Source of the DNA: Nocardioides ungokensis
GTDB taxonomy: Bacteria; Actinomycetota; Actinomycetes; Propionibacteriales; Nocardioidaceae
Length of the DNA: 64,000 nucleotides
Direction: 5' to 3'
NCBI RefSeq assembly: GCF_013466985.1
Contig: NZ_CP059164.1
Span: 3,109,001-3,173,000, forward strand
Made by a program: the position numbers and the translations under genes. Below, piece after piece: positions 47,273 to 56,535 of the stretch. Position 1 is the stretch's first letter, and each line of letters begins with the position of its first letter. A model generated the notes under the pieces. The model was given only the letters and a program-made list of their open reading frames with translations. It searched no databases and was not told the DNA's origin.

Positions 47273-47653
47273 CTACAGCTGCGAAATCCCGCTGCTGGCA
47301 CCGTTCTCGCGACCGACCAGGATCCACAGCACCAGTGCGGCGACCCCGAGCACGACCAGGGCCGTGGTGACCACGCCGATCGCCATGTAGATGCCGAACC
47401 GGCGAGTGCGGGGAGCGACCAGGAGGCCGATCGGCACCGCCAGCGCGACCAGCACGAACGGGAAGAGGTCCTCCGCGGTGTGGTCGTCGAAGAGCCAGCT
47501 CAGGATCGCGTAGTACAGGCCCGGGATCACGATCACGTAGGCGAGACCGGTGAAGAAGCCGGTGAGCGCGGTGAACGTCGGGTGGTCGCGGTGCCACCAG
47601 TCCGGCTGGCGCGCCGGCACTGCGTCCGTGTGGGTCTGCTCGCTGGTCATCAT
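47273..47653 (-). CDS. Small three-helix membrane protein of unknown function
   Basis: About 126 residues with three hydrophobic segments: GFFTGLAYVIVIPGLYYAIL, FPFVLVALAVPIGLLVAP and AIGVVTTALVVLGVAALVLW. The N-terminal cytoplasmic part contains PDWWHRDHPTFTAL. Two adjacent ATG codons at 47653 and 47650 could start it. No family is recognised. It lies 27 bp upstream of rlmN on the same strand and may be co-transcribed; the divergent corA gene begins 97 bp away. Confidence 0.7.
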   Translation of the reverse strand: MMTSEQTHTDAVPARQPDWWHRDHPTFTALTGFFTGLAYVIVIPGLYYAILSWLFDDHTAEDLFPFVLVALAVPIGLLVAPRTRRFGIYMAIGVVTTALVVLGVAALVLWILVGRENGASSGISQL

Positions 47654-47749
47654 CACGATCCTTGCAGACGGGGCCCAGCGAGTCAGCAACCCCCGCCGTA
47701 CGACCGGTTGTGTCTTGTGGCACCCGTCTCACGAGTCCACGCTGTCCCC

Positions 47750-48730
47750 ATGGAGGTCCGCTTCGTGGACGCGACCGGCGCGCACCGGCGCGAGCCGGAT
47801 GACGTCGTCGAGCTGTTCGCCCACGAGGACGGCTTCTTCTGGATCGACGTCCCGGTCTGGGACGACGCCAGCGAGGAGGTCGTCCTCGGTCTCGGCGTGC
47901 ACCCGCTGGTCCTCGAGGCGTGCCGCCAGCGGAACTACGTCCCGACAGTGCACGGGTACGACGACCACGTGTTCGTGACGACCCAGTCACCGTTCCTGGG
48001 AGCCGTCGGCCACGTGCACCTGCTCGAGCTCGACCAGATCATCGCCCACCACTACCTGGTGACCGTGCACGGCCCGATCAACCCCGACGTGGAGCTGTCC
48101 CGTGCCCAGGTGGAGACCGACGGGGTGCTGGCCCGCATCGAGGGCGGGCGGTTCCGGCCGACGACGCCAGCCGAGCTCTCCTACGCGATCACCTCGGCGG
48201 TGGCGCGGCGCCAGAGCAGCCTGATCCGCGAGGTCGCCGCCAAGCTCCCCGACCTGGAGCGACAGGTGATGTCCTCCCAGTTCCGCGACCCCGAGGCGCT
48301 GCTGGAGGCGATGTTCCTGATCCGCCACGAGCTGATCACCACGCGCACCATGGCCGCCCAGTGCCACGACATCTGGGTGCGGATGGCCGACATCCGGCGG
48401 ATGACCGACGACCCGGACGCCGTACGCGCCCGCGACCTCGCCGACCAGTTCGACCGGGTCCGGTCCCTCGCCGACGGGGAGTCGCACTTCCTCTTCGGGG
48501 TGATCGAGCTCTACCAGACCAAGGTCCACACGAAGATGACCGTCGCGATGGAGCGGCTTGCGGTGATCGCCGCGGTGACCCTGCCGGTCACGGCCATCGC
48601 GTCGGTCTACGGGATGAACGTCATCGTCAACCAGCACACCCACTGGGTCCAGCTCGTGATCGTCCTGTGCGTGATGATCGCGATCAGCCTCATGCTGCTG
48701 CGCTGGGCCAGGCGCCAGGGCTGGTGGTGA
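47750..48730 (+). CDS. corA: CorA-family magnesium/divalent metal transporter
   Basis: A 326-residue channel subunit. A large cytoplasmic N-terminal domain (from EVRFVDATGAHRREPDDVVE) is followed by a long helical stretch and two C-terminal transmembrane helices. The pore motif YGMNVIV sits at the end of the first helix (near residue 285), and a basic tail (RWARRQGWW) ends the protein. This is the standard CorA layout for pentameric Mg2+/Co2+ uptake. The ATG at 47750 follows a promoter-like gap. It converges with cdsA. Confidence 0.92.
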   Translation: MEVRFVDATGAHRREPDDVVELFAHEDGFFWIDVPVWDDASEEVVLGLGVHPLVLEACRQRNYVPTVHGYDDHVFVTTQSPFLGAVGHVHLLELDQIIAHHYLVTVHGPINPDVELSRAQVETDGVLARIEGGRFRPTTPAELSYAITSAVARRQSSLIREVAAKLPDLERQVMSSQFRDPEALLEAMFLIRHELITTRTMAAQCHDIWVRMADIRRMTDDPDAVRARDLADQFDRVRSLADGESHFLFGVIELYQTKVHTKMTVAMERLAVIAAVTLPVTAIASVYGMNVIVNQHTHWVQLVIVLCVMIAISLMLLRWARRQGWW

Positions 48731-48826
48731 CGCGGCGCGGCCGGGAGCGGGGTGCTTGCTGCCCGGGCCGTGACTCAGCCACCGTCCGGCCGACCGATCC
48801 CGCGGCAGCCAGGCACCGGATCGACC

Positions 48827-49705
48827 TCAGAAGACCAGGTAGTGCAGCAGCAGCCAGATCGGGGCGATCGTGGCCAGCAGCGAGTCGAGGCGGTCCATCA
48901 GGCCGCCGTGGCCGGGGATCACCTGGCTCATGTCCTTGATGCCGAGGTCGCGCTTGATCACCGACTCGCACAGGTCGCCGAGGGTGGCCATCACGACGGC
49001 GATCAGCCCCAGCAGGACGCCCACCCACCAGGACCCGTCGAGCAGGTAGACGACCAGCGCCCAGCCCACCACGACGCAGAAGACCACGGACCCGCCGAAG
49101 CCCTCCCAGGACTTCTTGGGGGAGATCACCGGGGCCATCGGGTGCTTCCCGAAGAGCACGCCAGCGATGTACCCGCCGATGTCGGAGGCAATCGTGACCA
49201 GCACGAACGTGATGATGCCCTGCACTCCGGCGTTGTCGAGGCCACCCCCGCCGATGCCGCCCTCGCGGAGCATCAGCGCCACGAACGAGCCCAGGAACGG
49301 CACGTAGACCAGCGTGAAGACCGAGGCGGTGGAGTTCATGACGTAGCCGTCGATGCCCCGCCGCAGCAGCCACAGCATCACGACCAGGGCGGTGACCGCG
49401 GTCGCGGTCACCAGGGCGGCCGAGCCCCAGATGTAGGCGACCGTGACCATGACGACCCCGCCCAGCATGAGCGGCTGCTCGGGGAGGTCCATCCCCTTGG
49501 CTCGGAAGCCCTGGTGCAGCTCCCACACCGCGACGACGACCGCCGCCGCGACGATGACCATGAACGCCGTCTTCCAGAAGACCAGCGAGACGACGATGGC
49601 AGCCAGCAGGACGACGCCGGAAGCGATCGCCTTCGGCAGGTCACGCCCGGCGCGGCCATAGCCTGGGGAGGGCGCCGGCGCAGGGCCGGGCGAGGTCTCG
49701 GTCAT
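48827..49705 (-). CDS. cdsA: Phosphatidate cytidylyltransferase (CDP-DAG synthase)
   Basis: CdsA makes CDP-diacylglycerol from phosphatidate and CTP, the precursor of all phospholipids. The 292-residue membrane protein has about eight helices and the C-terminal family signature: ATLGDLCESVIKRDLGIKDM followed by SQVIPGHGGLMDRLDS. The Pro-rich cytoplasmic N-terminus (SPGPAPAPSPGYGRAGRDLP) is common in actinobacteria. It follows frr after 23 bp, in the conserved order pyrH-frr-cdsA. Confidence 0.96.
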   Translation of the reverse strand: MTETSPGPAPAPSPGYGRAGRDLPKAIASGVVLLAAIVVSLVFWKTAFMVIVAAAVVVAVWELHQGFRAKGMDLPEQPLMLGGVVMVTVAYIWGSAALVTATAVTALVVMLWLLRRGIDGYVMNSTASVFTLVYVPFLGSFVALMLREGGIGGGGLDNAGVQGIITFVLVTIASDIGGYIAGVLFGKHPMAPVISPKKSWEGFGGSVVFCVVVGWALVVYLLDGSWWVGVLLGLIAVVMATLGDLCESVIKRDLGIKDMSQVIPGHGGLMDRLDSLLATIAPIWLLLHYLVF

Positions 49706-49728
49706 GAAAGTGGGAGTGGTCGAGGTCG

Positions 49729-50286
49729 TCAGACCTCGATCAGCTCGGCTTCCTTGTGCTTCAGCATCTCGTCGATGGTGTCCGTGTGCTTCTTGGTGAT
49801 GGAGTCGAGCCGCTTCTCCGCACCGGTGACGTCGTCCTTGCCGACCTCGCCGTCCTTCTCGAGCTTCTCGAGGTGCTGCTTGGCGGTACGACGCAGGTTG
49901 CGGACCGCGACGCGGCCGTCCTCGGCCTTGGCCTTGGCGACCTTGATGTACTCCTTGCGGCGCTCCTCGGTGAGCTCGGGGAACACGCAGCGGATCACCT
50001 TGCCGTCGTCGGCGGGGTTCACGCCGAGGTCGGAGTCGCGGATCGACTTCTCGATGTTCTTCATCGCGCCCTGGTCGTAGGGCGAGATGAGGATGACGCG
50101 GGCCTCGGGGGCGGTGAACGACGCGAGCTGCTGGAGCGGGGTCGGCGAGCCGTAGTAGTCGACGACGATCTTGTTGAACATGCTGGGGTGCGCACGACCT
50201 GCCCGGATCGCCGCGAACTCCTCGCGCGTCGCCTCGACCGACTTGTCCATCTTGCTGTCGGCCTCGTTGAGGATGTCGTTGATCAC
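49729..50286 (-). CDS. frr: Ribosome recycling factor
   Basis: Frr splits post-termination ribosomes together with EF-G. The 185-residue length and the segments DKSVEATREEFAAIRAGRAH, YYGSPTPLQQLASFTAPEAR, FPELTEERRKEYIKVAKAKA and RNLRRTAKQHLEKLEKDGEV are characteristic. The GTG at 50286 (VINDILNEADSKM) has an AGGAG site 6 bp upstream; a longer in-frame ORF to 50340 is rejected because it adds a nonhomologous leader. It lies 54 bp after pyrH. Confidence 0.97.
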   Translation of the reverse strand: MINDILNEADSKMDKSVEATREEFAAIRAGRAHPSMFNKIVVDYYGSPTPLQQLASFTAPEARVILISPYDQGAMKNIEKSIRDSDLGVNPADDGKVIRCVFPELTEERRKEYIKVAKAKAEDGRVAVRNLRRTAKQHLEKLEKDGEVGKDDVTGAEKRLDSITKKHTDTIDEMLKHKEAELIEV

Positions 50287-50340
50287 GGCTGCTCCTGTTT
50301 CGTCACGTACGTCGATGTCCGGGGTCGTGCCCGTCGGCAC

Positions 50341-51054
50341 TCAGCCGGCGCTGACCAGTGTTCCGATCTTCTCACCCTGCACGACACGCAGGATGTTGCC
50401 CTCGGGCTCCATGCCGAAGACGACCATGGGGAGCTTGTTCTCCCCGCACAGGGCGAACGCCGTCTGGTCCATGATGCGCAGGCCGCGGCTCATCGCCTCG
50501 TCGTAGGTCAGCTCGTCGAACTTGGTCGCCGTCGGGTCGACCTTCGGGTCGGCGGTGTAGACGCCGTCCACGCCGCTCTTGGCGACCAGGACGACGTCGC
50601 ACTTGCTCTCCAGCGCGCGCTGCACCGCGACCGTGTCGGTGGAGAAGAAGGGCATGCCCATGCCGGCGCCGAAGATCACGACCCGGCCCTTCTCCATGTG
50701 CCGGATCGCGCGGCGGGGCACGTAGGGCTCGGCGACCTGACCCATGGTGATGGCGGTCTGGACCCGGGTCTCGACGCCCATCTTCTCGAGGAAGTCCTGG
50801 AGGGCCAGGCAGTTCATGACGATGCCGAGCATGCCCATGTAGTCCGCGCGCACCCGGTCCATGCCGCGCTGCTGCAGCTCGGCGCCGCGGAAGAAGTTGC
50901 CGCCACCGGTCACGACGGCGACCTGGACCCCAGCCCGGGCCACTCCCGCGATCTCGCGGGCGATCTTCTGCACCACGTCGGGGTCGACTCCGACCTTGCC
51001 GCCGCCGAAGACCTCACCGGACAGCTTGAGCAGGACTCGCTTGTACCCGGTCAC
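50341..51054 (-). CDS. pyrH: Uridylate kinase
   Basis: PyrH phosphorylates UMP to UDP. The 237-residue protein of the amino-acid-kinase fold has [80 protein letters not shown] and [20 protein letters not shown]. These are all hallmark segments of bacterial UMP kinases. The GTG start at 51054 begins [14 protein letters not shown]. It lies upstream of frr in the conserved order rpsB-tsf-pyrH-frr, here with two extra genes between tsf and pyrH. Confidence 0.97.
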   Translation of the reverse strand: MTGYKRVLLKLSGEVFGGGKVGVDPDVVQKIAREIAGVARAGVQVAVVTGGGNFFRGAELQQRGMDRVRADYMGMLGIVMNCLALQDFLEKMGVETRVQTAITMGQVAEPYVPRRAIRHMEKGRVVIFGAGMGMPFFSTDTVAVQRALESKCDVVLVAKSGVDGVYTADPKVDPTATKFDELTYDEAMSRGLRIMDQTAFALCGENKLPMVVFGMEPEGNILRVVQGEKIGTLVSAG

Positions 51055-51136
51055 CTGAGACCTCCCTCGTCGTCATCGCCACGCAGAAACCTATCCGATC
51101 AACCGGCGCGGCCCCGACCCGGCGTCGTCCCGCCGG

Positions 51137-52260
51137 CTACCCGTTCCCCCGGCCCGCCATGACCATCGCGACGACGATCCCGAACACCAGCAGTCCGGCC
51201 AGGACCGCCGCGACGATCTTGGGCACGCTCCAGGGCCGCTCGCCGACGACCTCCCCGGTGTTGGCGTTGACCAGGACCTGCCAGGACTTGCCGCCGTAGA
51301 GATAGGTGGCGATCCACAGCGGGAGCAGCACCAGCTTGAACATCGCCTGGGAGTAGGTGACGTCCACGTCGGTGACCCGCTGCTCGTCGCCGCCGATGTC
51401 GCGCCGGCAGTCCTCCTTGATCACCGAGCGCATCCGTGACCGCGCGTCCTTCGCCCCCTCGTCGGGGTCGACGTCGTAGCGCAGGGCGGAGTAGCCGGTG
51501 AGGTACTCCGGCTGGAACGGACGGGCCTCGGCCAGGGGCCACGGACCCATGTCCTCGAGCCGTTCGGGGTCGAGCCGGCGCGTGCCCACGACGAGCACGT
51601 CGTCGAAGGACCGGGCGACGTGGCCCGACGCGGGGTACCAGCGGGTGTGCTGCACCTGCCGGGTCTCGGTGCGGGTGCCGCCCTTGCCGTCGGGGACCTG
51701 GTAGGTCTCGGTCACCCAGTAGTGCTCGCCCCGCTGACCGGCGTAGTCGGTCTCGGTGTGGGCGTCGAAGGTCCAGTGCGGCACGTAGGTGCCGGCCAGT
51801 CCCTCGGTCGACCCGACCCGCTTCAGGGCGCCGGGGCGAACCGGCGCGAGCGCACCCAGCTGCCGAACGCCTCCTGCGCGCCGCGGCGGTCGACGTGGAA
51901 CGGCACGACGGCCTCCGGTGCGACCAGGCCCTCGGGCTGCTCCACCGTCACCAGGGCACCCCCGCAGAACTGGCAGGTGCCGGCCAGGTCGACCGTCTCG
52001 GTGCTCGCGCCGCACCCGCTGCAGCGCAGGACCTGGGCGCCGATCGCGGCGACCCGCACGGCACCGTTCCGGGCCTGCCACTCGTCGTAGGAGTGCTCGC
52101 GGACGGCCACCTCGGGGCCGGCGATGGCCAGCTCGCGGCCGCAGGAGCCGCAGCGCAGCACCGTGGTGCCGGGCGCGTACGCCGTCTGGGCCCCGCAGCT
52201 GGGACACGTGGAGCTCAGGGGCGCCGGACCCGGGGTCGGCGACTCGCTCTCGACCGTCAT
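51137..52260 (-). CDS. Zinc-ribbon membrane protein (TFIIB-type ribbon; frameshifted)
   Basis: About 375 residues after bridging one missing base near 51832 (restoring RRFAPGALKRVGST). Two N-terminal zinc ribbons are visible: CPSCG...CGSCG (residues ~18-45) and CSGCG...CQFCG (residues ~80-105). The middle part has HWTFDAHTETDYAGQRGEHY, seen in many actinobacterial proteins of this kind. One C-terminal membrane helix (IVAAVLAGLLVFGIVVAMVM) anchors it. It starts 12 bp after the SPFH gene, so the two form one unit. The pair resembles the Bacillus YdjG/YdjI membrane-stress proteins by domain content; the function here is inferred. Confidence 0.83.
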
Positions 52261-52271
52261 GGCGGGAGTCG

Positions 52272-53420
52272 TCAGGCCTGCGGCGGGGCCGGCGGGGTGG
52301 CCGGCGGCGTGGGCGGAAGCGGCGGCGGGGTGGCGGCGAACAGCCCGCCCAGGGCCGGCACGTCGGCGGCGGCCGTCCACTCGGCCATGCCCTGCTGCCA
52401 GACCGGGGTGGTGGGCGTCAGGTCGCCCGCCGCGACCCGCGCGGGCAGGTCGGCGACGGCGACCGGCCCGACCTGCTGCCCGGCGACCGCCAGGAACCAC
52501 GACGCGGCGGCGCCCGGGACCGGTGGCGGCCCGGGAGGCGCGGCGGCCGGTGCGCCGGTCCGGTCCGCGTGCGCCAGCGACTGGGCCATCTGCTGGCCGA
52601 GTGCCATGCCCACGCCGAGGCCCAGCCCCTCGCCGGCTCCCCCGGGGTTGTTGGCGGCGTCACCGATCGCGGTGGCGGACTGGAACCTGGCGTACTGGTC
52701 GAGATCGCCGAGCACCCCCATCTGGGTGCGCTTGTCGAGGGCGGCCTCGACCTCCGGGGGCAGGGAGATGTTCTCGATGACGAAGCGCGGGATGCTGATG
52801 CCGAGCTCGGCGAGGTTGGTGGTCAACGCACCGGCGAGCGTGGCCGCGATGGTCTGCTGGTTGGCCGCGAGGTCGAGCATCGGAAGGTTGGAGGCGGCCA
52901 GCGCCGTACCGACCTGGCTGACGATGTTCTGTCGCAGGAACTCCGACACCTCGTCGGTGCGGAACTGCGGGTCGGTGCCGACGAGCTGCCGCAGCAGCTT
53001 GGCGGCGTCGACGACCTGCAGGGAGTAGGTGCCGAAGGCGCGGAGCCGGACCACCCCGAACTCGGCGTCACGCACCGTGACCGGGTTCTGCGTGCCCCAC
53101 TTCATGTCGGTGTACTGCCGCATCCCGACGAAGTAGACCTCGGCCTTGAACGGCGAGCTGAAGCCGTACTTCCAGCCCTTGAGGTCGGAGAGGATCGGGA
53201 GGTTGCGCGTCTCGAGGGTGTAGGTGCCGGGCGTGAAGACGTCGGCGATCTGGCCCTCGTCCTCGAAGACGGCGACCTGCCCCTCGCGCACCACGAGCTG
53301 GGCGTTCATCTTGATCTCGTTGCCCTCGCGGGGAAACCGCCAGACCAGCGTGTCGCGGGTGTCGTCGAGGAACTCGACGATGTCGATGAACTGGCCGCGC
53401 ACCTTGTCCATGAAGCCCAT
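52272..53420 (-). CDS. SPFH-domain protein with C-terminal GYF_2-like domain
   Basis: A 382-residue protein of the SPFH/virion-core (YdjI-like) group. It begins GFMDKVRGQFIDIVEFLDDT and includes NAQLVVREGQVAVFEDEGQI, KAEVYFVGMRQYTDMKWGTQ and VRLRAFGTYSLQVVDAAKLL. A Gly/Ala-rich linker follows. The C-terminal domain (residues ~310-365), WFLAVAGQQVGPVAVADLPA to QQGMAEWTAAADVPAL, is GYF_2-like and probably binds proline-rich or partner peptides. A Pro-rich tail ends it. No membrane segment is obvious. The ATG at 53420 is chosen. Its partner is probably the downstream zinc-ribbon membrane protein. Confidence 0.85.
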   Translation of the reverse strand: MGFMDKVRGQFIDIVEFLDDTRDTLVWRFPREGNEIKMNAQLVVREGQVAVFEDEGQIADVFTPGTYTLETRNLPILSDLKGWKYGFSSPFKAEVYFVGMRQYTDMKWGTQNPVTVRDAEFGVVRLRAFGTYSLQVVDAAKLLRQLVGTDPQFRTDEVSEFLRQNIVSQVGTALAASNLPMLDLAANQQTIAATLAGALTTNLAELGISIPRFVIENISLPPEVEAALDKRTQMGVLGDLDQYARFQSATAIGDAANNPGGAGEGLGLGVGMALGQQMAQSLAHADRTGAPAAAPPGPPPVPGAAASWFLAVAGQQVGPVAVADLPARVAAGDLTPTTPVWQQGMAEWTAAADVPALGGLFAATPPPLPPTPPATPPAPPQA

Positions 53421-53545
53421 GAATGTCCCCTCGTGACGTCCCGGGACGACCCCCGGGCACCTCAGCGGGGAGAGTACTGGACCCGGACGGACCGGGAGGC
53501 AAACCACGCGCTCCCGGGCGACGCAGTCTCGGGGAGCGGGAACGG

Positions 53546-53597
53546 CACGAGGGCCGGCCCGGCGAGCAGCGTGCTGCTCGCGGGACCGGCCCTCGTG
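53546..53597 (-). terminator. Terminator hairpin after tsf
   Basis: CACGAGGGCCGG (53546-53557) pairs exactly with CCGGCCCTCGTG (53586-53597), and GCGAGCAGC/GCTGCTCGC extends the stem inside. It begins 14 bp past the tsf stop on the minus strand, so it probably ends the rpsB-tsf transcript and separates it from the SPFH/zinc-ribbon pair. Confidence 0.8.
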
Positions 53598-53611
53598 GGA
53601 ACCGCGTGGGG

Positions 53612-54424
53612 TCAGGCGCCGACCTCGAAGCGGGCGAACCGCTTCAGGCTGGTGCCGGATGCGTCGAGGACGGCCTTGACCGACTTCTTGTTCTCGGTCA
53701 CCGACGGCTGCTCGAGCAGCACGACGTCCTTGAAGAAGCCGTTGAGGCGCCCCTCGGTGATCTTGGCGATCGCCTGCTCGGGCTTGCCCTCCTCGCGCGA
53801 GGTGGCCTCGGCGATCTCGCGCTCCTTGGCGACGATGTCGGCCGGGACCTCGTCGCGGGTGAGGTACTGCGGGCGCATCGCGGCGATCTGCATGGCCGCC
53901 GCGCGGGCGGCGTCGGCGTCACCCTCGTACTGGACGAGGACGCCCACGGCCGGCGGCAGGTCGGCGGCACGCTTGTGCATGTACGCCACCACCGAGCCGT
54001 CGAACTGGGCGTACTGGCCCAGCTCGATCTTCTCGCCGATCGACACGGCGAGGCTCTCGACGACCTCACCGACGGTCTGGGCACCCAGGGACACGGCCTT
54101 GAGCGCCTCGGCGTCGGCCGGCTTGGCCTCGGACGCGGCGTCCGCGATCTTCTGGGCCGCGGCGATGAAGTCCTCGCCCTTGGCCACGAAGTCGGTCTCG
54201 CACTTGAGCTCGACCAGCACGCCCGGAGCGTGGGCGACGAGGCCGGCGGAGGCCTCGCGCTCGGCGCCGCGCTTGGCAGCCTTGGCCGCGCCCTTGACGC
54301 GCAGCAGCTCGACGGCCTTCTCGAAGTCGCCGTCGGACTCCTCGAGCGCCTTCTTGCAGTCCATCATCCCGGCGCCGGTGAGCTCGCGGAGCTTCTTGAC
54401 GTCGGCCGCGGAGAAGTTAGCCAT
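53612..54424 (-). CDS. tsf: Translation elongation factor Ts
   Basis: EF-Ts exchanges GDP on EF-Tu. The 270-residue protein begins [20 protein letters not shown] followed by [20 protein letters not shown], the family signature. It continues with [17 protein letters not shown] and two EF-Tu-contacting subdomains. Length is standard. It follows rpsB after a 98-bp gap that contains a hairpin, as in many bacteria. Confidence 0.97.
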   Translation of the reverse strand: MANFSAADVKKLRELTGAGMMDCKKALEESDGDFEKAVELLRVKGAAKAAKRGAEREASAGLVAHAPGVLVELKCETDFVAKGEDFIAAAQKIADAASEAKPADAEALKAVSLGAQTVGEVVESLAVSIGEKIELGQYAQFDGSVVAYMHKRAADLPPAVGVLVQYEGDADAARAAAMQIAAMRPQYLTRDEVPADIVAKEREIAEATSREEGKPEQAIAKITEGRLNGFFKDVVLLEQPSVTENKKSVKAVLDASGTSLKRFARFEVGA

Positions 54425-54470
54425 GGTCCTTCTTCCCTAAACGTGTCTGTGAGTGATGTGGTCCGTGGCG

Positions 54471-54507
54471 CCGCCGTACGCCGACCCGGGAGCCGGGCGT
54501 ACGGCGG
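54471..54507 (-). terminator. Hairpin between rpsB and tsf
   Basis: CCGCCGTACGCC (54471-54482) pairs exactly with GGCGTACGGCGG (54496-54507) around a 13-base loop. It lies 16-52 bases past the rpsB stop. It probably attenuates transcription or marks a processing point, setting the ratio of S2 to EF-Ts. Confidence 0.7.
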
Positions 54508-54522
54508 GGAGCCGTGGAACCG

Positions 54523-55491
54523 TCAGGCCTTGGCCTCGTCGGAGGCCGGGGCGGCCTCGTCGGCGGCCGGCGCAGCAGCCTCGTCGGCGGCCGGGGCGGC
54601 AGCCTCGGCGGCCTCGGTCGACTCGACGGCCTCGGTCGAGGCGCCGGTGGCCTCGGACGCGGGGGTCTCGTCGGTGGCGGCGTCGCCACCGGTCGCCTCG
54701 ACGGCGGCCTTCTCGGCGTCGCCACCCAGGAGCTCGCGCTCCCACTCGGCCAGGGGCTCCTCGGCACCGGGCTCGGCGGTCTCGGCGCCGGCCTTGCCAC
54801 CGGAGCGGGCGATGAGGCCCTCGGCGACGGCGTCAGCGACCACGCGGGTCAGCAGGCCGACGGCGCGGATGGCGTCGTCGTTGCCGGGGATCGGGAAGTC
54901 GACCAGGTCGGGGTCGCAGTTGGAGTCCAGGATGCCGATGATCGGGATGCGCAGCTTGCGCGCCTCCTCCACGGCGAGGTGCTCCTTGTTGGTGTCGACG
55001 ATCCACACCGCGGAGGGGGTGCGGCTCATCTCGCGGATACCGCCGAGCGACTTGTTCAGCTTGTCGCGCTCGCGGCGCATCTGCAGCAGCTCCTTCTTGG
55101 TGCGGCTGCTGCCGGCCACGTCCTCGAAGTCGATCTCGTCGAGCTCCTTGAGGCGGTTGATCCGCTGGTGGACGGTCTGGAAGTTGGTGAGCATGCCGCC
55201 CAGCCAGCGCTGGTTGACGTAGGGCATGCCGACGCGGGTCGCCTGCTCGGCGATCGCCTCCTGGGCCTGCTTCTTGGTGCCCACGAACATCACGGTGCCG
55301 CCCTTGGCGACGGTCTCCTTGATGAAGGCGTACGAGCGGTCGATGTAGGCCAGCGACTGCTGCAGGTCGATGATGTAGATGCCGTTGCGCTCGGTCATGA
55401 TGAAGCGCTTCATCTTCGGGTTCCAGCGTCGGGTCTGGTGTCCGAAGTGCACGCCGCTCTCGAGAAGCTGGCGCATGGTCACGACTGCCAT
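54523..55491 (-). CDS. rpsB: 30S ribosomal protein S2 with acidic Ala-rich tail
   Basis: The core has [80 protein letters not shown] and [20 protein letters not shown], all diagnostic of S2. The protein is 322 residues, about 80 longer than E. coli S2, because of a C-terminal low-complexity tail rich in Ala, Glu, Asp, Thr and Pro with repeated AAPAADEA units. The ATG at 55491 has an AGGAG site 6 bp upstream. It leads the rpsB-tsf operon, which is transcribed away from the M23 peptidase gene. Confidence 0.97.
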   Translation of the reverse strand: MAVVTMRQLLESGVHFGHQTRRWNPKMKRFIMTERNGIYIIDLQQSLAYIDRSYAFIKETVAKGGTVMFVGTKKQAQEAIAEQATRVGMPYVNQRWLGGMLTNFQTVHQRINRLKELDEIDFEDVAGSSRTKKELLQMRRERDKLNKSLGGIREMSRTPSAVWIVDTNKEHLAVEEARKLRIPIIGILDSNCDPDLVDFPIPGNDDAIRAVGLLTRVVADAVAEGLIARSGGKAGAETAEPGAEEPLAEWERELLGGDAEKAAVEATGGDAATDETPASEATGASTEAVESTEAAEAAAPAADEAAAPAADEAAPASDEAKA

Positions 55492-55889
55492 GTGAATCTC
55501 CTGTTGTGGGGAGCGCGTCGCCGTCTGCCCGCCCTTGAAGCAGGACGAGCCGGGAGCACGCTCCGGGTTGTTTTCAGTTGCTGCACCCGACGGGTGTCGG
55601 CTGCCCTGACGCTCACGCGAGAACCCGACCCGCTCCGCTGCCGGAGAGGACTGAGGGTGCTCGCCCACGGGTGGCCGGAGTCCAGAAGTCAGGCTCCGTC
55701 GCGGTCTGCGAGCGTGCGAAGTCAATCCACAAGGATTGCGTCGACCAGAGTAGTCGACCGCTGGGGTCGCGGGCGAATCAGCGGCCTCACGGGCCGCCCG
55801 CCCTCCACAGGGGCTCCCGGCGCACGGTTGCTCCCCAACCCGGACGGTACGCCGAGCGGGCCGACCGGGCCCGGCGGGAGGCTGCCGGC
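55492..55889. promoter_or_regulatory. 398-bp divergent region upstream of rpsB and the M23 peptidase
   Basis: No gene is supported here. On the rpsB side there are two short hairpin-forming stretches: CACCCG/CGGGTG at about 55584-55596 and GGAGC/GCTCC at 55553-55564. They may belong to a leader RNA of the ribosomal operon. A repeated GTCGAC pair around 55740-55760 forms another short dyad. Both promoters are expected in this gap but no certain -35/-10 was fixed by eye. Confidence 0.4.
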
Positions 55890-56519
55890 ATGCCCGCACC
55901 CCACGCTCGCTCCACCCGCTTCCCGGTCGTCGTGCTGGTCGTGCTGCTGAGCGCGGCGCTGGCCCTCCTGGGCCCGTCCACCGCCCTCGGTTCCGCGCCG
56001 GACCCGGTCGGGGTGTGGCCGCTCGACCCGACGCCCGAGGTCCTCACGGGGTTCGATCCGCCGACCTCGCCCTGGGGCTCCGGCCACCGGGGAGTCGACC
56101 TGCTGGGCACGCCGGGGCAGCCGGTCCGCGCCGCCCTGCCGGGCGTGGTGCGCTTCGCGGGCACCATCGCCGGCCGTGGCGTCGTCGTGGTCGACCACGG
56201 GGACACCCGCACCACCTACGAACCGGTCGACGCCACGGTGGCGGTGGGCGCCTCTGTCCGGGCCGGCGCCCGGATCGGGACCCTCACGCCGACGGGGTCG
56301 CACTGCCCGCCCCGCGCCTGCCTGCACTGGGGGTGGCTGCGCGGCGACACGTACCTCGACCCGCTGCGCCTCGTGGGCGTCGGGCCGGTCCGACTGCTCC
56401 CCCTCTGGCGGACCGAGCCCCTCGATGTCGGACGTGCCCAGGCGCCGCTCTGGCGACGGCCAGCGCTCCCCTACGCCGGCTGGGAGCCGCTCGTGCGGCT
56501 GCTTGCGCCGGCGTCCTGA
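55890..56519 (+). CDS. Secreted M23-family (LytM-type) peptidase
   Basis: A 209-residue exported protein. The signal segment [20 protein letters not shown] is followed by a LytM domain with [20 protein letters not shown] (metal His and Asp), [20 protein letters not shown], and [17 protein letters not shown], which supplies the last His. A GGGAGG site lies 8 bp before the ATG. Such small M23 proteins next to rpsB are conserved in actinobacteria and probably trim peptidoglycan cross-links. It converges with xerC. Confidence 0.9.
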   Translation: MPAPHARSTRFPVVVLVVLLSAALALLGPSTALGSAPDPVGVWPLDPTPEVLTGFDPPTSPWGSGHRGVDLLGTPGQPVRAALPGVVRFAGTIAGRGVVVVDHGDTRTTYEPVDATVAVGASVRAGARIGTLTPTGSHCPPRACLHWGWLRGDTYLDPLRLVGVGPVRLLPLWRTEPLDVGRAQAPLWRRPALPYAGWEPLVRLLAPAS

Positions 56520-56535
56520 GTCACTCGGGCCGCTT

